A stretch of 64,000 bases of DNA from Butyrivibrio sp. (GTDB lineage Bacteria; Bacillota; Clostridia; Lachnospirales; Lachnospiraceae): the NCBI RefSeq assembly GCF_015056685.1, contig NZ_SVFW01000007.1, positions 40,495 through 104,494 of the forward strand. Reading direction: 5' to 3'. Under the pieces are notes generated by a model. It was not told where the DNA came from. It ran no database searches and saw nothing but the letters and a program-made list of their open reading frames with translations. Positions 52,720 through 60,408 of this stretch are shown piece after piece (the first letter of the stretch is position 1; each line of letters opens with the position of its first letter). A program made the translations under genes and the position numbers.

Positions 52720-53337
52720 TCAGTTAGTTTCTGAAAGGTCTCTTTCTCTGGCTCCGTCAACCTCGCCACTGAGGAAATGTCTGCGGCAGAGGGAAACATA
52801 GGATTCATTTCCGCCCATCATGATCTGTTCACCGCTTCTGACAATCTTGCCGTTACTTACACGTGCATTAAAGTGAGCCCTTCTTCCGCACCAGCAGACT
52901 GTAGGAACTTCTTCTATATAATTGGCAATTTCCATAAGTCTCTTTGATCCGCTGAATAAGTGACTTGTAAAATCTGTTCTAAGTCCATAACAGATCACCG
53001 GAAGATCATACTTATCCACAACCTCTGCCAGCATATCCACCTGCTCCTCTGACAAAAACTGCGCTTCATCGACGATCACACAATCAAGCTTCTTCCAGTT
53101 ATCACTTTTTCCTGTGAGCCATTCATTTTTTACTTCTTCCAAAAAGTCCTCAACAAATGTGCACTCAGCACTGAGGCCAATCCTTGATTTTACAGTTTTT
53201 TCGCCATCTCTGTCTTCAGCCTTTGGCTTCAATAAAATAGCTGTCTGCCCCTTCTCAAGATAGTTGTAACGCACCATAAGCGCATTAGCTGTTTTGGAAC
53301 TCCCCATTGCTCCATACCTGAAATACAGTTTTCCCAT
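52720..53337 (-). CDS. tdk: Thymidine kinase
   Basis: 205 residues. Walker A in the type II form GAMGSSKT near the N-terminus, Walker B VIVDEAQFL, and Cys pairs CWCGRRAHFNAR and CRRHF for the structural zinc. It phosphorylates thymidine in the salvage pathway in the cytosol. It is a housekeeping gene upstream of the flagellar unit; no functional link is implied. Confidence 0.93.
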   Translation of the reverse strand: MGKLYFRYGAMGSSKTANALMVRYNYLEKGQTAILLKPKAEDRDGEKTVKSRIGLSAECTFVEDFLEEVKNEWLTGKSDNWKKLDCVIVDEAQFLSEEQVDMLAEVVDKYDLPVICYGLRTDFTSHLFSGSKRLMEIANYIEEVPTVCWCGRRAHFNARVSNGKIVRSGEQIMMGGNESYVSLCRRHFLSGEVDGARERDLSETN

Positions 53338-53378
53338 TGTTTCTCCCCTTGACTAATATTTATTTGATCCATGTAACT

Positions 53379-54161
53379 TTATTCATTACCTTTTATAAGT
53401 ACCAATTTGTTATAAGGAATCTCGATACCTTCCTCATTAAACCGCTTCATAAGCTCAATGCGAACATCAGAGCAGGCTGTCGGATTATCCCTGAAATCAG
53501 CTGTCTCCATAAGCGCTCTTAAGGTCACACCGCTGTCATCGCAGCTTCTGCACAAAACATTTGGCCTCGCCCCGAAGTGCTTTGGATGAGATTCTATCAC
53601 ATCTGCCATTATTTCTTTTGCCTTCTCAATATCAGTGCCATAAGCGACTGAGATATCTATAGGATATGAAAAAGACTGTTCCTGAGTATAGTTAATTATT
53701 GAAGCTGCCCCAACTATGGAATTAGGAATATAGATGATCTCATTTTGATAAGTCTTAATAACTGTGTGTCTCAAGGTGATATTCTCAACAAAGCCCGGTT
53801 CATAGGAGTTGATCATTACCCTGTCGCCTATGTCAAAAGGCCTTGAGTGAGACGCAGAAAGCGCTATTCCGGCAAACACATTTGCAAGAGTCGACTGGGC
53901 TGCAAGACCAAGAACTACAGCTGCTATTCCGGAAGAAGCGATCGCTGTCTCCCAGGTCTTTGAAAAAGCAGGAATCTCACTCATTGCTGTAAGTGCTGCT
54001 ATCACCCACAATATCGCTATTATAATGCCCTTTAGGAAAATGAGATGAAGTTTGCCCCGAAGCATCTCCTTGCTCAAGAATTTATTCATCAGAAAGCTCA
54101 GTAAATAAGCCACAACAAATGGTAAAACATATTTTAGAAAAACATTTAAGAATTCTGTCAT
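53379..54161 (-). CDS. mscS: Small-conductance mechanosensitive channel MscS
   Basis: 260 residues with three hydrophobic segments in the first ~110 residues. The pore-lining helix shows the Gly/Ala pattern GIAAVVLGLAAQSTLANVFAG, and the beta domain has RPFDIGDRVMINSYEPGFVENITLRHT. It releases solutes under hypo-osmotic stress. It lies 41 bases before tdk and may be co-transcribed with it. Confidence 0.92.
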   Translation of the reverse strand: MTEFLNVFLKYVLPFVVAYLLSFLMNKFLSKEMLRGKLHLIFLKGIIIAILWVIAALTAMSEIPAFSKTWETAIASSGIAAVVLGLAAQSTLANVFAGIALSASHSRPFDIGDRVMINSYEPGFVENITLRHTVIKTYQNEIIYIPNSIVGAASIINYTQEQSFSYPIDISVAYGTDIEKAKEIMADVIESHPKHFGARPNVLCRSCDDSGVTLRALMETADFRDNPTACSDVRIELMKRFNEEGIEIPYNKLVLIKGNE

Positions 54162-54261
54162 AATTGCTCCATATTGTACATTTTTAGTTATTTAACTTCT
54201 AAAGTATACCATATATGGACATAAGAAAGAATGCCGCTTGCAAAGCATTTTATTAATCAAA

Positions 54262-54300
54262 AAAAGATCCCACCCGCATATTGATTACGGATGGGATCAT
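54262..54300 (-). terminator. Terminator after the EF-hand-like gene
   Basis: GATCCCA and TGGGATC pair on the minus strand with a long loop, followed by seven T bases. It fills most of the 54162-54310 gap. Confidence 0.75.
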
Positions 54301-54310
54301 GATCATTTTT

Positions 54311-55366
54311 TTACAGAGCCGCCATATCAAGCTGGTGCACTGTTCCGACACCACCACTTTCTCTTAAAAATAGCCCCGACGCCTTCATCATACCGGCAAT
54401 CACAAATTCACTGTTCTGATGCGTGAACTCAGTTGATGCACTTCCAAGATAGATTGCTCCCACATCTGCCTCTTTTAGCGACATCAGATGGTCCTTCCCC
54501 TCTTCATCCCGGATCCATATCCTGAGAGCCTCATAAATCTCGTCGTTTTCATCAATCCACCCATTGTTGTCTTTGTCATATACTCCCAAATCCTTGAAGC
54601 CATCCCCACTCTTCGTTCCAAAAAGCTCTGAACCGTCATTGATCTTTCCATCGCGGTTTCTGTCCAGGGCAAGATACCCGCTCCCTTGTGAAAGAGCAGA
54701 AATCTTTTCCTCTTTACCATCACAATCAAGATCAAAATAGAAATGCTGGTCAGAAATAGATGAAACATCACTTCCAACATTGATGACAAGCGGATCAATA
54801 AACTTTGCAGCACTTGCCATAGTCATTCCTGCGTACTGACAGAATCTCCTGGACATTGAAAAATCCACATTAAAGTCAATGCTTCTGCCATCTTCGGTCA
54901 AAGCCAGTCCCTGTCCTGAAAATGTAGTCATCTCTTCCTCAACATGCACCATCTCGACAGTTGTCACCTTAAGGAAAGAATTACTTGTCAGCATATTGGC
55001 TGTGTTAGAGATCGTATCCTTGAAATGTCTGCTTTGGTCTTCACCTCCAAGCATTTGCAGAAGACTCATGATTCTTTGAAGAATTGAATTTCTGATCTCT
55101 GCAAGCTGCTGTTCAAGCGATGACTCGTAATTTCCAAGATACTCTGTCTTTGACGGTTTTAACGAAGAATAGTTTTCACTTCCCGTTGCCTTGCTTTCGG
55201 ATAAGTCGCCCGTTGTGATCTCAAGACTATCCATCTTCTTTTCCTGATCATTCAAACTATCAAGAAAAGCGCTTCTGGTCACTACGCCACTTTGTACATT
55301 AACCGTATTCTCCTCGTAGTACTGGTGGCTTGAGACCATGTTTACCTGTGCCTGTGCAATTTTCAT
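54311..55366 (-). CDS. EF-hand/dockerin-like calcium-binding protein
   Basis: 351 residues without a signal peptide. The first ~150 residues are helical and low in hydrophobics. The C-terminal part has three Asp-rich loops: DLDCDGKEE (212-220), LDRNRDGKINDGSE (234-247) and YDKDNNGWIDENDE (263-276), the EF-hand-like type also seen in large secreted RTX-like proteins. AAAGGAGG precedes the ATG. A structured leader and a sigma-28-like promoter lie upstream, next to the flagellar region, so export by the flagellar apparatus is possible. The function is unknown. Confidence 0.7.
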   Translation of the reverse strand: MKIAQAQVNMVSSHQYYEENTVNVQSGVVTRSAFLDSLNDQEKKMDSLEITTGDLSESKATGSENYSSLKPSKTEYLGNYESSLEQQLAEIRNSILQRIMSLLQMLGGEDQSRHFKDTISNTANMLTSNSFLKVTTVEMVHVEEEMTTFSGQGLALTEDGRSIDFNVDFSMSRRFCQYAGMTMASAAKFIDPLVINVGSDVSSISDQHFYFDLDCDGKEEKISALSQGSGYLALDRNRDGKINDGSELFGTKSGDGFKDLGVYDKDNNGWIDENDEIYEALRIWIRDEEGKDHLMSLKEADVGAIYLGSASTEFTHQNSEFVIAGMMKASGLFLRESGGVGTVHQLDMAAL

Positions 55367-55385
55367 GGTACCTCCTTTGGGTCAC

Positions 55386-55448
55386 GAAGGTTCATATTTT
55401 GCGCTAACAGAGGCAGACTCTATATTTGCGCAAAGAAAATGAACCTTC
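55386..55448 (-). promoter_or_regulatory. Long stem-loop in the EF-hand gene leader
   Basis: GAAGGTTCAT and ATGAACCTTC form a perfect 10-base-pair outer stem, with a second GCGCAAA-containing pairing inside. It ends about 10 bases before the ribosome-binding site. It could be a translational control element; no known riboswitch matches. Confidence 0.45.
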
Positions 55449-55552
55449 AAATGAAGATGTTGATCCTCCATGAAGATTCACGCTTTCCATAGCTATAGTC
55501 GTAAGCCGCTGGCACTGCTTACTTTTTTGATGCAGCATTTAAGCTACTTATT

Positions 55553-55579
55553 GTATCGGTTAAAAAAACTTATACATTA
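55553..55579 (-). promoter_or_regulatory. Possible sigma-28 promoter of the EF-hand gene
   Basis: Minus strand: TAAT, 15 bases, ACCGATAC. The spacer equals that of the flagellar promoters in this window; each box has one or two mismatches. The ATG is about 190 bases downstream. Confidence 0.45.
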
Positions 55580-55603
55580 GCCAAATAATAAAAGACTAAA
55601 TAT

Positions 55604-55807
55604 TCAGACTTCTTCATCATCCATTTCTTCAAATGCAATGATAGAATCAATGATATCCTCAAAGTCCTCCTGAAGTTCCTCTAAAGTATCGCCTTCGTAG
55701 GTGTAGATCTTGCCGTCTATCTCAACTTCTCCGGTATAAAAATCGCACTTCTCATCATACTCTACAGTTCCCTTATATCCTTCGTATTCAAGTTCTTTTT
55801 TTGACAT
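55604..55807 (-). CDS. HicB-like small protein without HicA
   Basis: 67 residues, strongly acidic. GYKGTVEYDEKCDFYTGEVEID and GDTLEELQEDFEDIIDSI match the N-terminal HicB-like fold. No HicA toxin gene (small dsRBD-like) is adjacent, so this is an orphan antitoxin-like domain. Its ribosome-binding GGGAG lies inside the 3' arm of the hsp20 terminator, which links its translation to that structure. Confidence 0.65.
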   Translation of the reverse strand: MSKKELEYEGYKGTVEYDEKCDFYTGEVEIDGKIYTYEGDTLEELQEDFEDIIDSIIAFEEMDDEEV

Positions 55808-55841
55808 AAAAAATCTCCCTCGGTTATTCGCCGCGGGAGAC
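55808..55841 (-). terminator. Terminator of hsp20, overlapping hicB start
   Basis: TCTCCCGCGG pairs with CCGAGGGAGA with one bulge or mismatch, followed by TTTTTTATG on the minus strand. The ATG is the hicB-like start. Confidence 0.75.
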
Positions 55842-55863
55842 TTTTATAAATGACTGATCAATA

Positions 55864-56331
55864 TCAGTCTTTAACTTCGATCCTTGCTGCCTCTTCCTTC
55901 TCAGGAATTGCTTCCTTCTTAGGAAGTGTAACTGTCAGTACACCATTTCTGTACTGGGCGATTATATCTTCAGGCTTAAGGCCTTCTACACTAAAGGACC
56001 TCTGATAAGATGAACTTCTTCTCTCACGACGGATGTACTTACCTTCATTATTTTTTTCATCCTTATTTTCGCTGTGAGAAGCACTAATTGTCAAGACATC
56101 ATTCTTAAGGTCGATACTGATATCCTCTTTATTAAATCCAGGGAGCTCAGCTTCAAGCTGATAGCAATTATCTTTTTCGATCACATCGGTTCTCATGAGG
56201 CCTGACATGTTATCAAACTTTTTGCCCGCGCCTTTGTTGTAATCGCAAAGCTCGCCAAAGAATCTGTCATTAAACAAATTGTCCATCTCATCAAAAATAT
56301 CATTATTACTCCAAAGCATAGGCATTAACAT
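55864..56331 (-). CDS. hsp18: Small heat-shock protein Hsp20/Hsp18
   Basis: 155 residues with an alpha-crystallin domain: YQLEAELPGFNKEDISIDLKN and the C-terminal YRNGVLTVTLPKKE, where GVLTVTLP is the family signature. It is an ATP-independent chaperone that holds unfolding proteins. A sigma-A promoter and a CIRCE-like operator lie upstream, so control by HrcA is expected. Confidence 0.93.
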   Translation of the reverse strand: MLMPMLWSNNDIFDEMDNLFNDRFFGELCDYNKGAGKKFDNMSGLMRTDVIEKDNCYQLEAELPGFNKEDISIDLKNDVLTISASHSENKDEKNNEGKYIRRERRSSSYQRSFSVEGLKPEDIIAQYRNGVLTVTLPKKEAIPEKEEAARIEVKD

Positions 56332-56413
56332 AAAACATCACTCCTTTTCTATTTATATTTTTATTTAGGTTGTAGTAGTTTTGTGCCGCCACTTAAGATT
56401 GCTTAAAATTTAA

Positions 56414-56440
56414 TTAGCACTCTTATGTATTGGCTGCTAA
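56414..56440 (-). promoter_or_regulatory. CIRCE-like HrcA operator
   Basis: TTAGCACTC, nine bases, GGCTGCTAA. The consensus right arm is GAGTGCTAA, so the left arm is perfect and the right arm has two changes. It lies just downstream of the predicted transcription start of hsp20. Confidence 0.7.
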
Positions 56441-56457
56441 TTTCTTGTTACAAGTAT

Positions 56458-56486
56458 GTTATAGAACATGTAGCACATAATGTCAA
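56458..56486 (-). promoter_or_regulatory. Sigma-A promoter of hsp20
   Basis: Minus strand: TTGACA, 17 bases, TATAAC. The -35 is perfect and the spacing optimal, with the CIRCE-like element immediately downstream. Confidence 0.85.
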
Positions 56487-56576
56487 CACATTAATTTCTA
56501 AAAAAAATATAAAGTTTCAACTTCAAACAAGTAATTAATTTACTATCTCTTTGTATATGCGTAAGTGAGACAGAGG

Positions 56577-56644
56577 GAAGACAGAGGGACGGTTCTTTTG
56601 ACTTATTGTAAGCAATAAGTCAAAAGAACCGTCCCTCTGTCTTC
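56577..56644. repeat. 68-base perfect palindrome (MITE-like)
   Basis: Two 32-base arms that are exact reverse complements around a TAAG loop. The arms contain the GACAGAGGGACGGTTCTTTTG sequence type that I recall as dispersed hairpin repeats in many Firmicutes genomes. It lies between the end of rnfB and the hsp20 promoter. No T run follows, so it is a repeat element rather than a standard terminator, though it may still act as one. Confidence 0.85.
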
Positions 56645-56657
56645 CTCTCTTATTCTA

Positions 56658-57455
56658 TTAAGATATCTTATGAATAGCTTTCTTAGGACACTTCTCTACA
56701 CAAGTACCGCAATGTGTGCACTTCTCCTGGTCGATGGTTGCCACATTGTTTTCCACAGTGATTGCGCCGGCAGGACAATTCTTTTCACAAATATGGCAGG
56801 CAATACATCCAACCTTGCAATATCCGTTAACAAGTTTACCCATATCCTGTGATTTGCAGGCAACTGACTCCTGTGCTGAATATGGAATAAGATTGATAAG
56901 ATGTCTTGGGCAGATGTCTATACACTTTCCACAAGCCTTACAATTCTCTTTATCCACAACCGCTACGCCATTAACCACATGTATTGCATCAAACTGGCAA
57001 ACCTGAACGCAGCTTCCGCCGCCGAGGCATCCATAAGAGCAAGTCTTTGAACCGCCGCCCGGAGCCTGCGCCTGAAGTCTACAGTCTGAAACGCCTTTGT
57101 ACTCATATTTCTGAGCTGCATTTTCACAGTCACCGTTACAATGGACAAATGCAACCTGTCTCTCTGTTTCAACAGCTGCCACTCCCATTATCTCTGAGAT
57201 TGCTGCTGCAACAGGAGCACCACCAACAGGGCACTGATTAACTGCTGCCTCGCCTTTAGCTATGGCAGCCGCACAACCTGAACATCCGGGGAAGCCGCAT
57301 CCACCGCAGTTATTACCAGGAAGTGCCTCTAAAATAGCAGCTTCTCTTTCATCCACATCAACATGCAGTTTCATATCTGCCAGTCCAAGGATAAGACCAA
57401 TCACAATTCCTACACCGGCTACAACTGCTGTTGCAATGATAATTCCATAGGTCAT
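56658..57455 (-). CDS. rnfB: Rnf electron transport complex subunit RnfB
   Basis: 265 residues from the ATG at 57455 (AGGGAG upstream); the GTG at 57482 overlaps rnfA and lacks a site. One N-terminal membrane anchor is followed by the Cys cluster NNCGGCGFPGCSGC and then ferredoxin-type clusters CKACGKCIDICP, CIACHICEKNCP and CTHCGTCVEKCP, with a further Cys group CSYGCLGGGSCVQVC. RnfB receives electrons from ferredoxin in the ion-pumping ferredoxin:NAD oxidoreductase. Confidence 0.95.
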   Translation of the reverse strand: MTYGIIIATAVVAGVGIVIGLILGLADMKLHVDVDEREAAILEALPGNNCGGCGFPGCSGCAAAIAKGEAAVNQCPVGGAPVAAAISEIMGVAAVETERQVAFVHCNGDCENAAQKYEYKGVSDCRLQAQAPGGGSKTCSYGCLGGGSCVQVCQFDAIHVVNGVAVVDKENCKACGKCIDICPRHLINLIPYSAQESVACKSQDMGKLVNGYCKVGCIACHICEKNCPAGAITVENNVATIDQEKCTHCGTCVEKCPKKAIHKIS

Positions 57456-57478
57456 AGTCTTTTTTCTCCCTTTATCAC

Positions 57479-58066
57479 TCACTTCAAAGCTGAGAATCCG
57501 GTAAATGCGATAGCCATAAGTCCGGATGTCAAAAGAACCATTGGCATTCCCTTAAATGGTGCAGGGATGTCATTGTATTCCATTTTCTCACGAAGACCTG
57601 CCAGAATTACAATAGAAATTGTAAATCCAACAGCTGTGGCGAAACCGCAAATTGTACTCTCAAGAATTGTGTATCCATCAGTTACGTTATTGAGGGCAAC
57701 ACCAAGAACTGCACAGTTTGTTGTAATAAGAGGAAGATATACACCAAGTGCCTGATATAAGGAAACGATGTATTTCTTCAGGATCATCTCTACGAACTGA
57801 ACCAGCATGGCAATTACCAGGATGAATACAATAGTCTGAAGATATGAAAGATCCAGTGGATTCAGAATAAACTTATAAATAATGCTGCACACAAGTGAAG
57901 CAAGTGTGATAACGAAGATACATGCGCCACCCATTCCAAGAGCTGTATCAGTCTTCTTTGAAACACCAAGGAACGGACAAAGTCCAAGGAACTGGCTAAG
58001 TACTACGTTATTAATAAGTGAAGCTGAGATCATCAGCCCAATTAAACTAAGTATTGTCTCTCCCAT
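57479..58066 (-). CDS. rnfA: Rnf complex subunit RnfA
   Basis: 195 residues with about six membrane helices. LINNVVLSQFLGLCPFLGVS and LITTNCAVLGVALNN are the RnfA/NqrE signatures, with the membrane Cys residues that coordinate an iron-sulfur centre between RnfA and RnfE. It follows rnfE by two bases. Confidence 0.95.
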   Translation of the reverse strand: MGETILSLIGLMISASLINNVVLSQFLGLCPFLGVSKKTDTALGMGGACIFVITLASLVCSIIYKFILNPLDLSYLQTIVFILVIAMLVQFVEMILKKYIVSLYQALGVYLPLITTNCAVLGVALNNVTDGYTILESTICGFATAVGFTISIVILAGLREKMEYNDIPAPFKGMPMVLLTSGLMAIAFTGFSALK

Positions 58067-58068
58067 GA

Positions 58069-58839
58069 TTACTTAGCCTCCTTTTCTGCTGCAATCTTAT
58101 CGGCCGCTTTTTCTTCAGCTGAGCCGCAGCAACCCTCGCCAAATTTTGAAGTATCCTTGCCTTTCTTGGCCATGTTTGATTTGATCTTGTTCATGATAGC
58201 AATCAGGAATGCAAGAACAAAGAAGGCTCCGGCCTGCTGTACAAAGATGCTGATTGGCTGATATCCGGAAAGGAATGCACCAACTGGTCCGGGAACAACA
58301 GTACCTGCTCCAAGGATCTGAACATCAAAAACTGTGCCTGCTCCGACAAATTCACGAACAAGGCCAATAACAGTGATAGCACAGGTAAATCCAATTCCCA
58401 TTCCTATTCCATCAAAGAAAGCCGGAACGACGCCGTGCTTACTTGCGTATGCTTCTGCTCTACCAAAAATGATACAGTTAACAACGATAAGTGGAATATA
58501 TACACCAAGTGCGCTGTTAAGTGCCGGTACATAGGCCTGCATAAGAAGCTGAACCAATGTAACGAATGAAGCAATAACTACGATAAATGAAGGAATTCTT
58601 ACAGTTCCCGGAATTACCTTACGAAGAGCGGAAATAACCGCATTACTAAGTGCCAATACAAAAGTTGTTGCAAGTCCCATTCCGAGACCATTTATTGCTG
58701 ATGATGTTACTGCCAGGGTAGGGCACATACCGATCATCAACACAAGAGTAGGGTTTTCAGCTACAAGGCCGTTAAAAAATCTCTCTAAAGGAGTATCTTT
58801 CTTAAATCCTAAAGCGCCCGTTTTTACATCTGCACTCAT
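58069..58839 (-). CDS. rnfE: Rnf complex subunit RnfE
   Basis: 256 residues, homologous in fold to RnfA: NPTLVLMIGMCPTLAVTSSA and LIVVNCIIFGRAEAYASKHG. About six membrane helices plus a charged C-terminal tail of ~45 residues ending in a Lys/Glu/Ala-rich stretch with a CC pair, longer than usual. The ATG overlaps the rnfG stop. Confidence 0.95.
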   Translation of the reverse strand: MSADVKTGALGFKKDTPLERFFNGLVAENPTLVLMIGMCPTLAVTSSAINGLGMGLATTFVLALSNAVISALRKVIPGTVRIPSFIVVIASFVTLVQLLMQAYVPALNSALGVYIPLIVVNCIIFGRAEAYASKHGVVPAFFDGIGMGIGFTCAITVIGLVREFVGAGTVFDVQILGAGTVVPGPVGAFLSGYQPISIFVQQAGAFFVLAFLIAIMNKIKSNMAKKGKDTSKFGEGCCGSAEEKAADKIAAEKEAK

Positions 58840-59447
58840 GACTGACCTCCTTTCAAAACATTCTCAAAATAGTTCACAGCTGCATTCACACCATTAGTTA
58901 CGGCTCTTGAGGTGATCGTTGCACCTGAAATAGCCTCGATCTGTGTGGCTGAATCTGTCATCTGACCATTCTTAACAACTGAGAACTGCTGAGCATTTTT
59001 GTCAACGAACTGTGGAACAAGTACCTTTTCTGCATTCATTCCAAGTCCGGGAGTTTCAGCAATTGAAATGATTGAAATACCATTTACATTTCCATCATTT
59101 GTGATACCAACTGTGTAAGTAATGAAATCGCCATATCCCTTTGAGCTTACCTGAATTACATATCCAAGAGCTGCACCTGAAGCATCCACTGCCTCTTTTA
59201 CGCTCTCAATAGTAACACCCGGGAATGCTGCACCAGCCTGCTGTGCGCCGGCTTCATCAATCTCTGCATCATTAAATGTTGCAGCTGCTGCAAATACTGA
59301 CTGGTTTGCCTTATCCTGTGCAAGCTTTTCCTGATAAGCTATAGGCTCTTTTGTCACCTGGTATACAACTCCAAGAAGTACACCTGCGACCAAAGTGATT
59401 GCAAAAAGGATCAGGGCGTTTTTAATCATGCTCTTTGTATCGTTCAT
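58836..59447 (-). CDS. rnfG: Rnf complex subunit RnfG
   Basis: 203 residues from the ATG at 59447 (AAAAGGAGG upstream; the TTG eight codons earlier is rejected). One N-terminal membrane helix leads to an extracytoplasmic FMN-binding domain. SGATITSRAV near the C-terminus holds the Thr that takes covalent FMN in this family. Confidence 0.95.
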   Translation of the reverse strand: MNDTKSMIKNALILFAITLVAGVLLGVVYQVTKEPIAYQEKLAQDKANQSVFAAAATFNDAEIDEAGAQQAGAAFPGVTIESVKEAVDASGAALGYVIQVSSKGYGDFITYTVGITNDGNVNGISIISIAETPGLGMNAEKVLVPQFVDKNAQQFSVVKNGQMTDSATQIEAISGATITSRAVTNGVNAAVNYFENVLKGGQS

Positions 59448-59448
59448 G

Positions 59449-60393
59449 TTATTTCGCCTCCTTTTTTGCAACTCTCTTTATACCAAAGGCTCTTGGAATA
59501 GTGAACTTCTCGATAAGTGGAACAAGAAGGTTTGAAATGATGATCGCATATGAAACGCCTTCTGCATTTGCTCCAAATATACGGAATATTCCTGTCAAAA
59601 GACCTAATATAAAGCCATAGATATATCTTCCCTTGGTAGTGATAGGACAAGTCACATAATCAGTTGCCATAAAGAAGGCACCAAGCATAAGTCCGCCACC
59701 TGCAAGGTGTGCTGAAATATAGGACCAGTTAAATCCATATCCTCCAAAAAGACCTACGAAAATAATGAAGGTGATTATGTAAGTAAATGGAATTACGTAA
59801 TCAATAATGCCTATTGCAAAGAGGATCATAGCTCCGATTGAAATGCAGAGCATTGATGTCTCACCAATAGTACCTGCTGTTCTACCGATAAGCATATCCA
59901 TTACGTTGACCTCTACACCGTTCTTCAAATTGGCAAGTGGTGTAGCTCCTGTGTAAGTATCTGTAACGAAGTTGGTCATAATAGCAGGGAAAGAAATAAC
60001 CAAAAAGCATCTTCCACCAAGTGCCGGATTCATAAAGTTCTGACCAAGTCCGCCAAAGAGCTGCTTAACAAGGATAATTGCGAAGATACCTCCAAGGATT
60101 GGAATCCAGAACGGAACTGTTGATGGAAGGTTAAGTCCAAGCAAAAGTCCTGTTACTACTGCGGAGAAATCTCCGATAGTTATCGGCTTGTGCATTGCTT
60201 TTTCGTAAATAAACTCTGAAAGCACGCAGGAAGCAATCGATAATAAAATAATAATTAGTGCATCCAAGCCAAAGTTATAGATACCAAAACCTGTTGCAGG
60301 CAAAAGAGCTATCACAACCCACATCATAATATTTGAAGTAGTGGTTTTGGATCTCACATGGGGATTGGATGATACGCTTCTTAAATCACTCAT
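59449..60393 (-). CDS. rnfD: Rnf complex subunit RnfD
   Basis: 314 residues with eight or nine membrane helices. YTGATPLANL contains the Thr expected to carry covalent FMN, and GRCFLVISFPAIMTNFV matches the conserved RnfD/NqrB segment. It ends one base before the rnfG start. Confidence 0.95.
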   Translation of the reverse strand: MSDLRSVSSNPHVRSKTTTSNIMMWVVIALLPATGFGIYNFGLDALIIILLSIASCVLSEFIYEKAMHKPITIGDFSAVVTGLLLGLNLPSTVPFWIPILGGIFAIILVKQLFGGLGQNFMNPALGGRCFLVISFPAIMTNFVTDTYTGATPLANLKNGVEVNVMDMLIGRTAGTIGETSMLCISIGAMILFAIGIIDYVIPFTYIITFIIFVGLFGGYGFNWSYISAHLAGGGLMLGAFFMATDYVTCPITTKGRYIYGFILGLLTGIFRIFGANAEGVSYAIIISNLLVPLIEKFTIPRAFGIKRVAKKEAK

Positions 60394-60408
60394 CTTATCT
60401 CGTCCCCC

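Noticed and set aside
52620..52720. Terminator after tdk
   Set aside because: There are T runs but no stem; the region instead contains the flgM sigma-28 promoter P2.
54484..54813. 109-residue ORF inside the EF-hand gene
   Set aside because: It overlaps fully in another frame with no ribosome-binding site and unnatural composition.
55604..55807. A complete HicAB toxin-antitoxin pair
   Set aside because: No HicA-like ORF lies within several hundred bases on either side.
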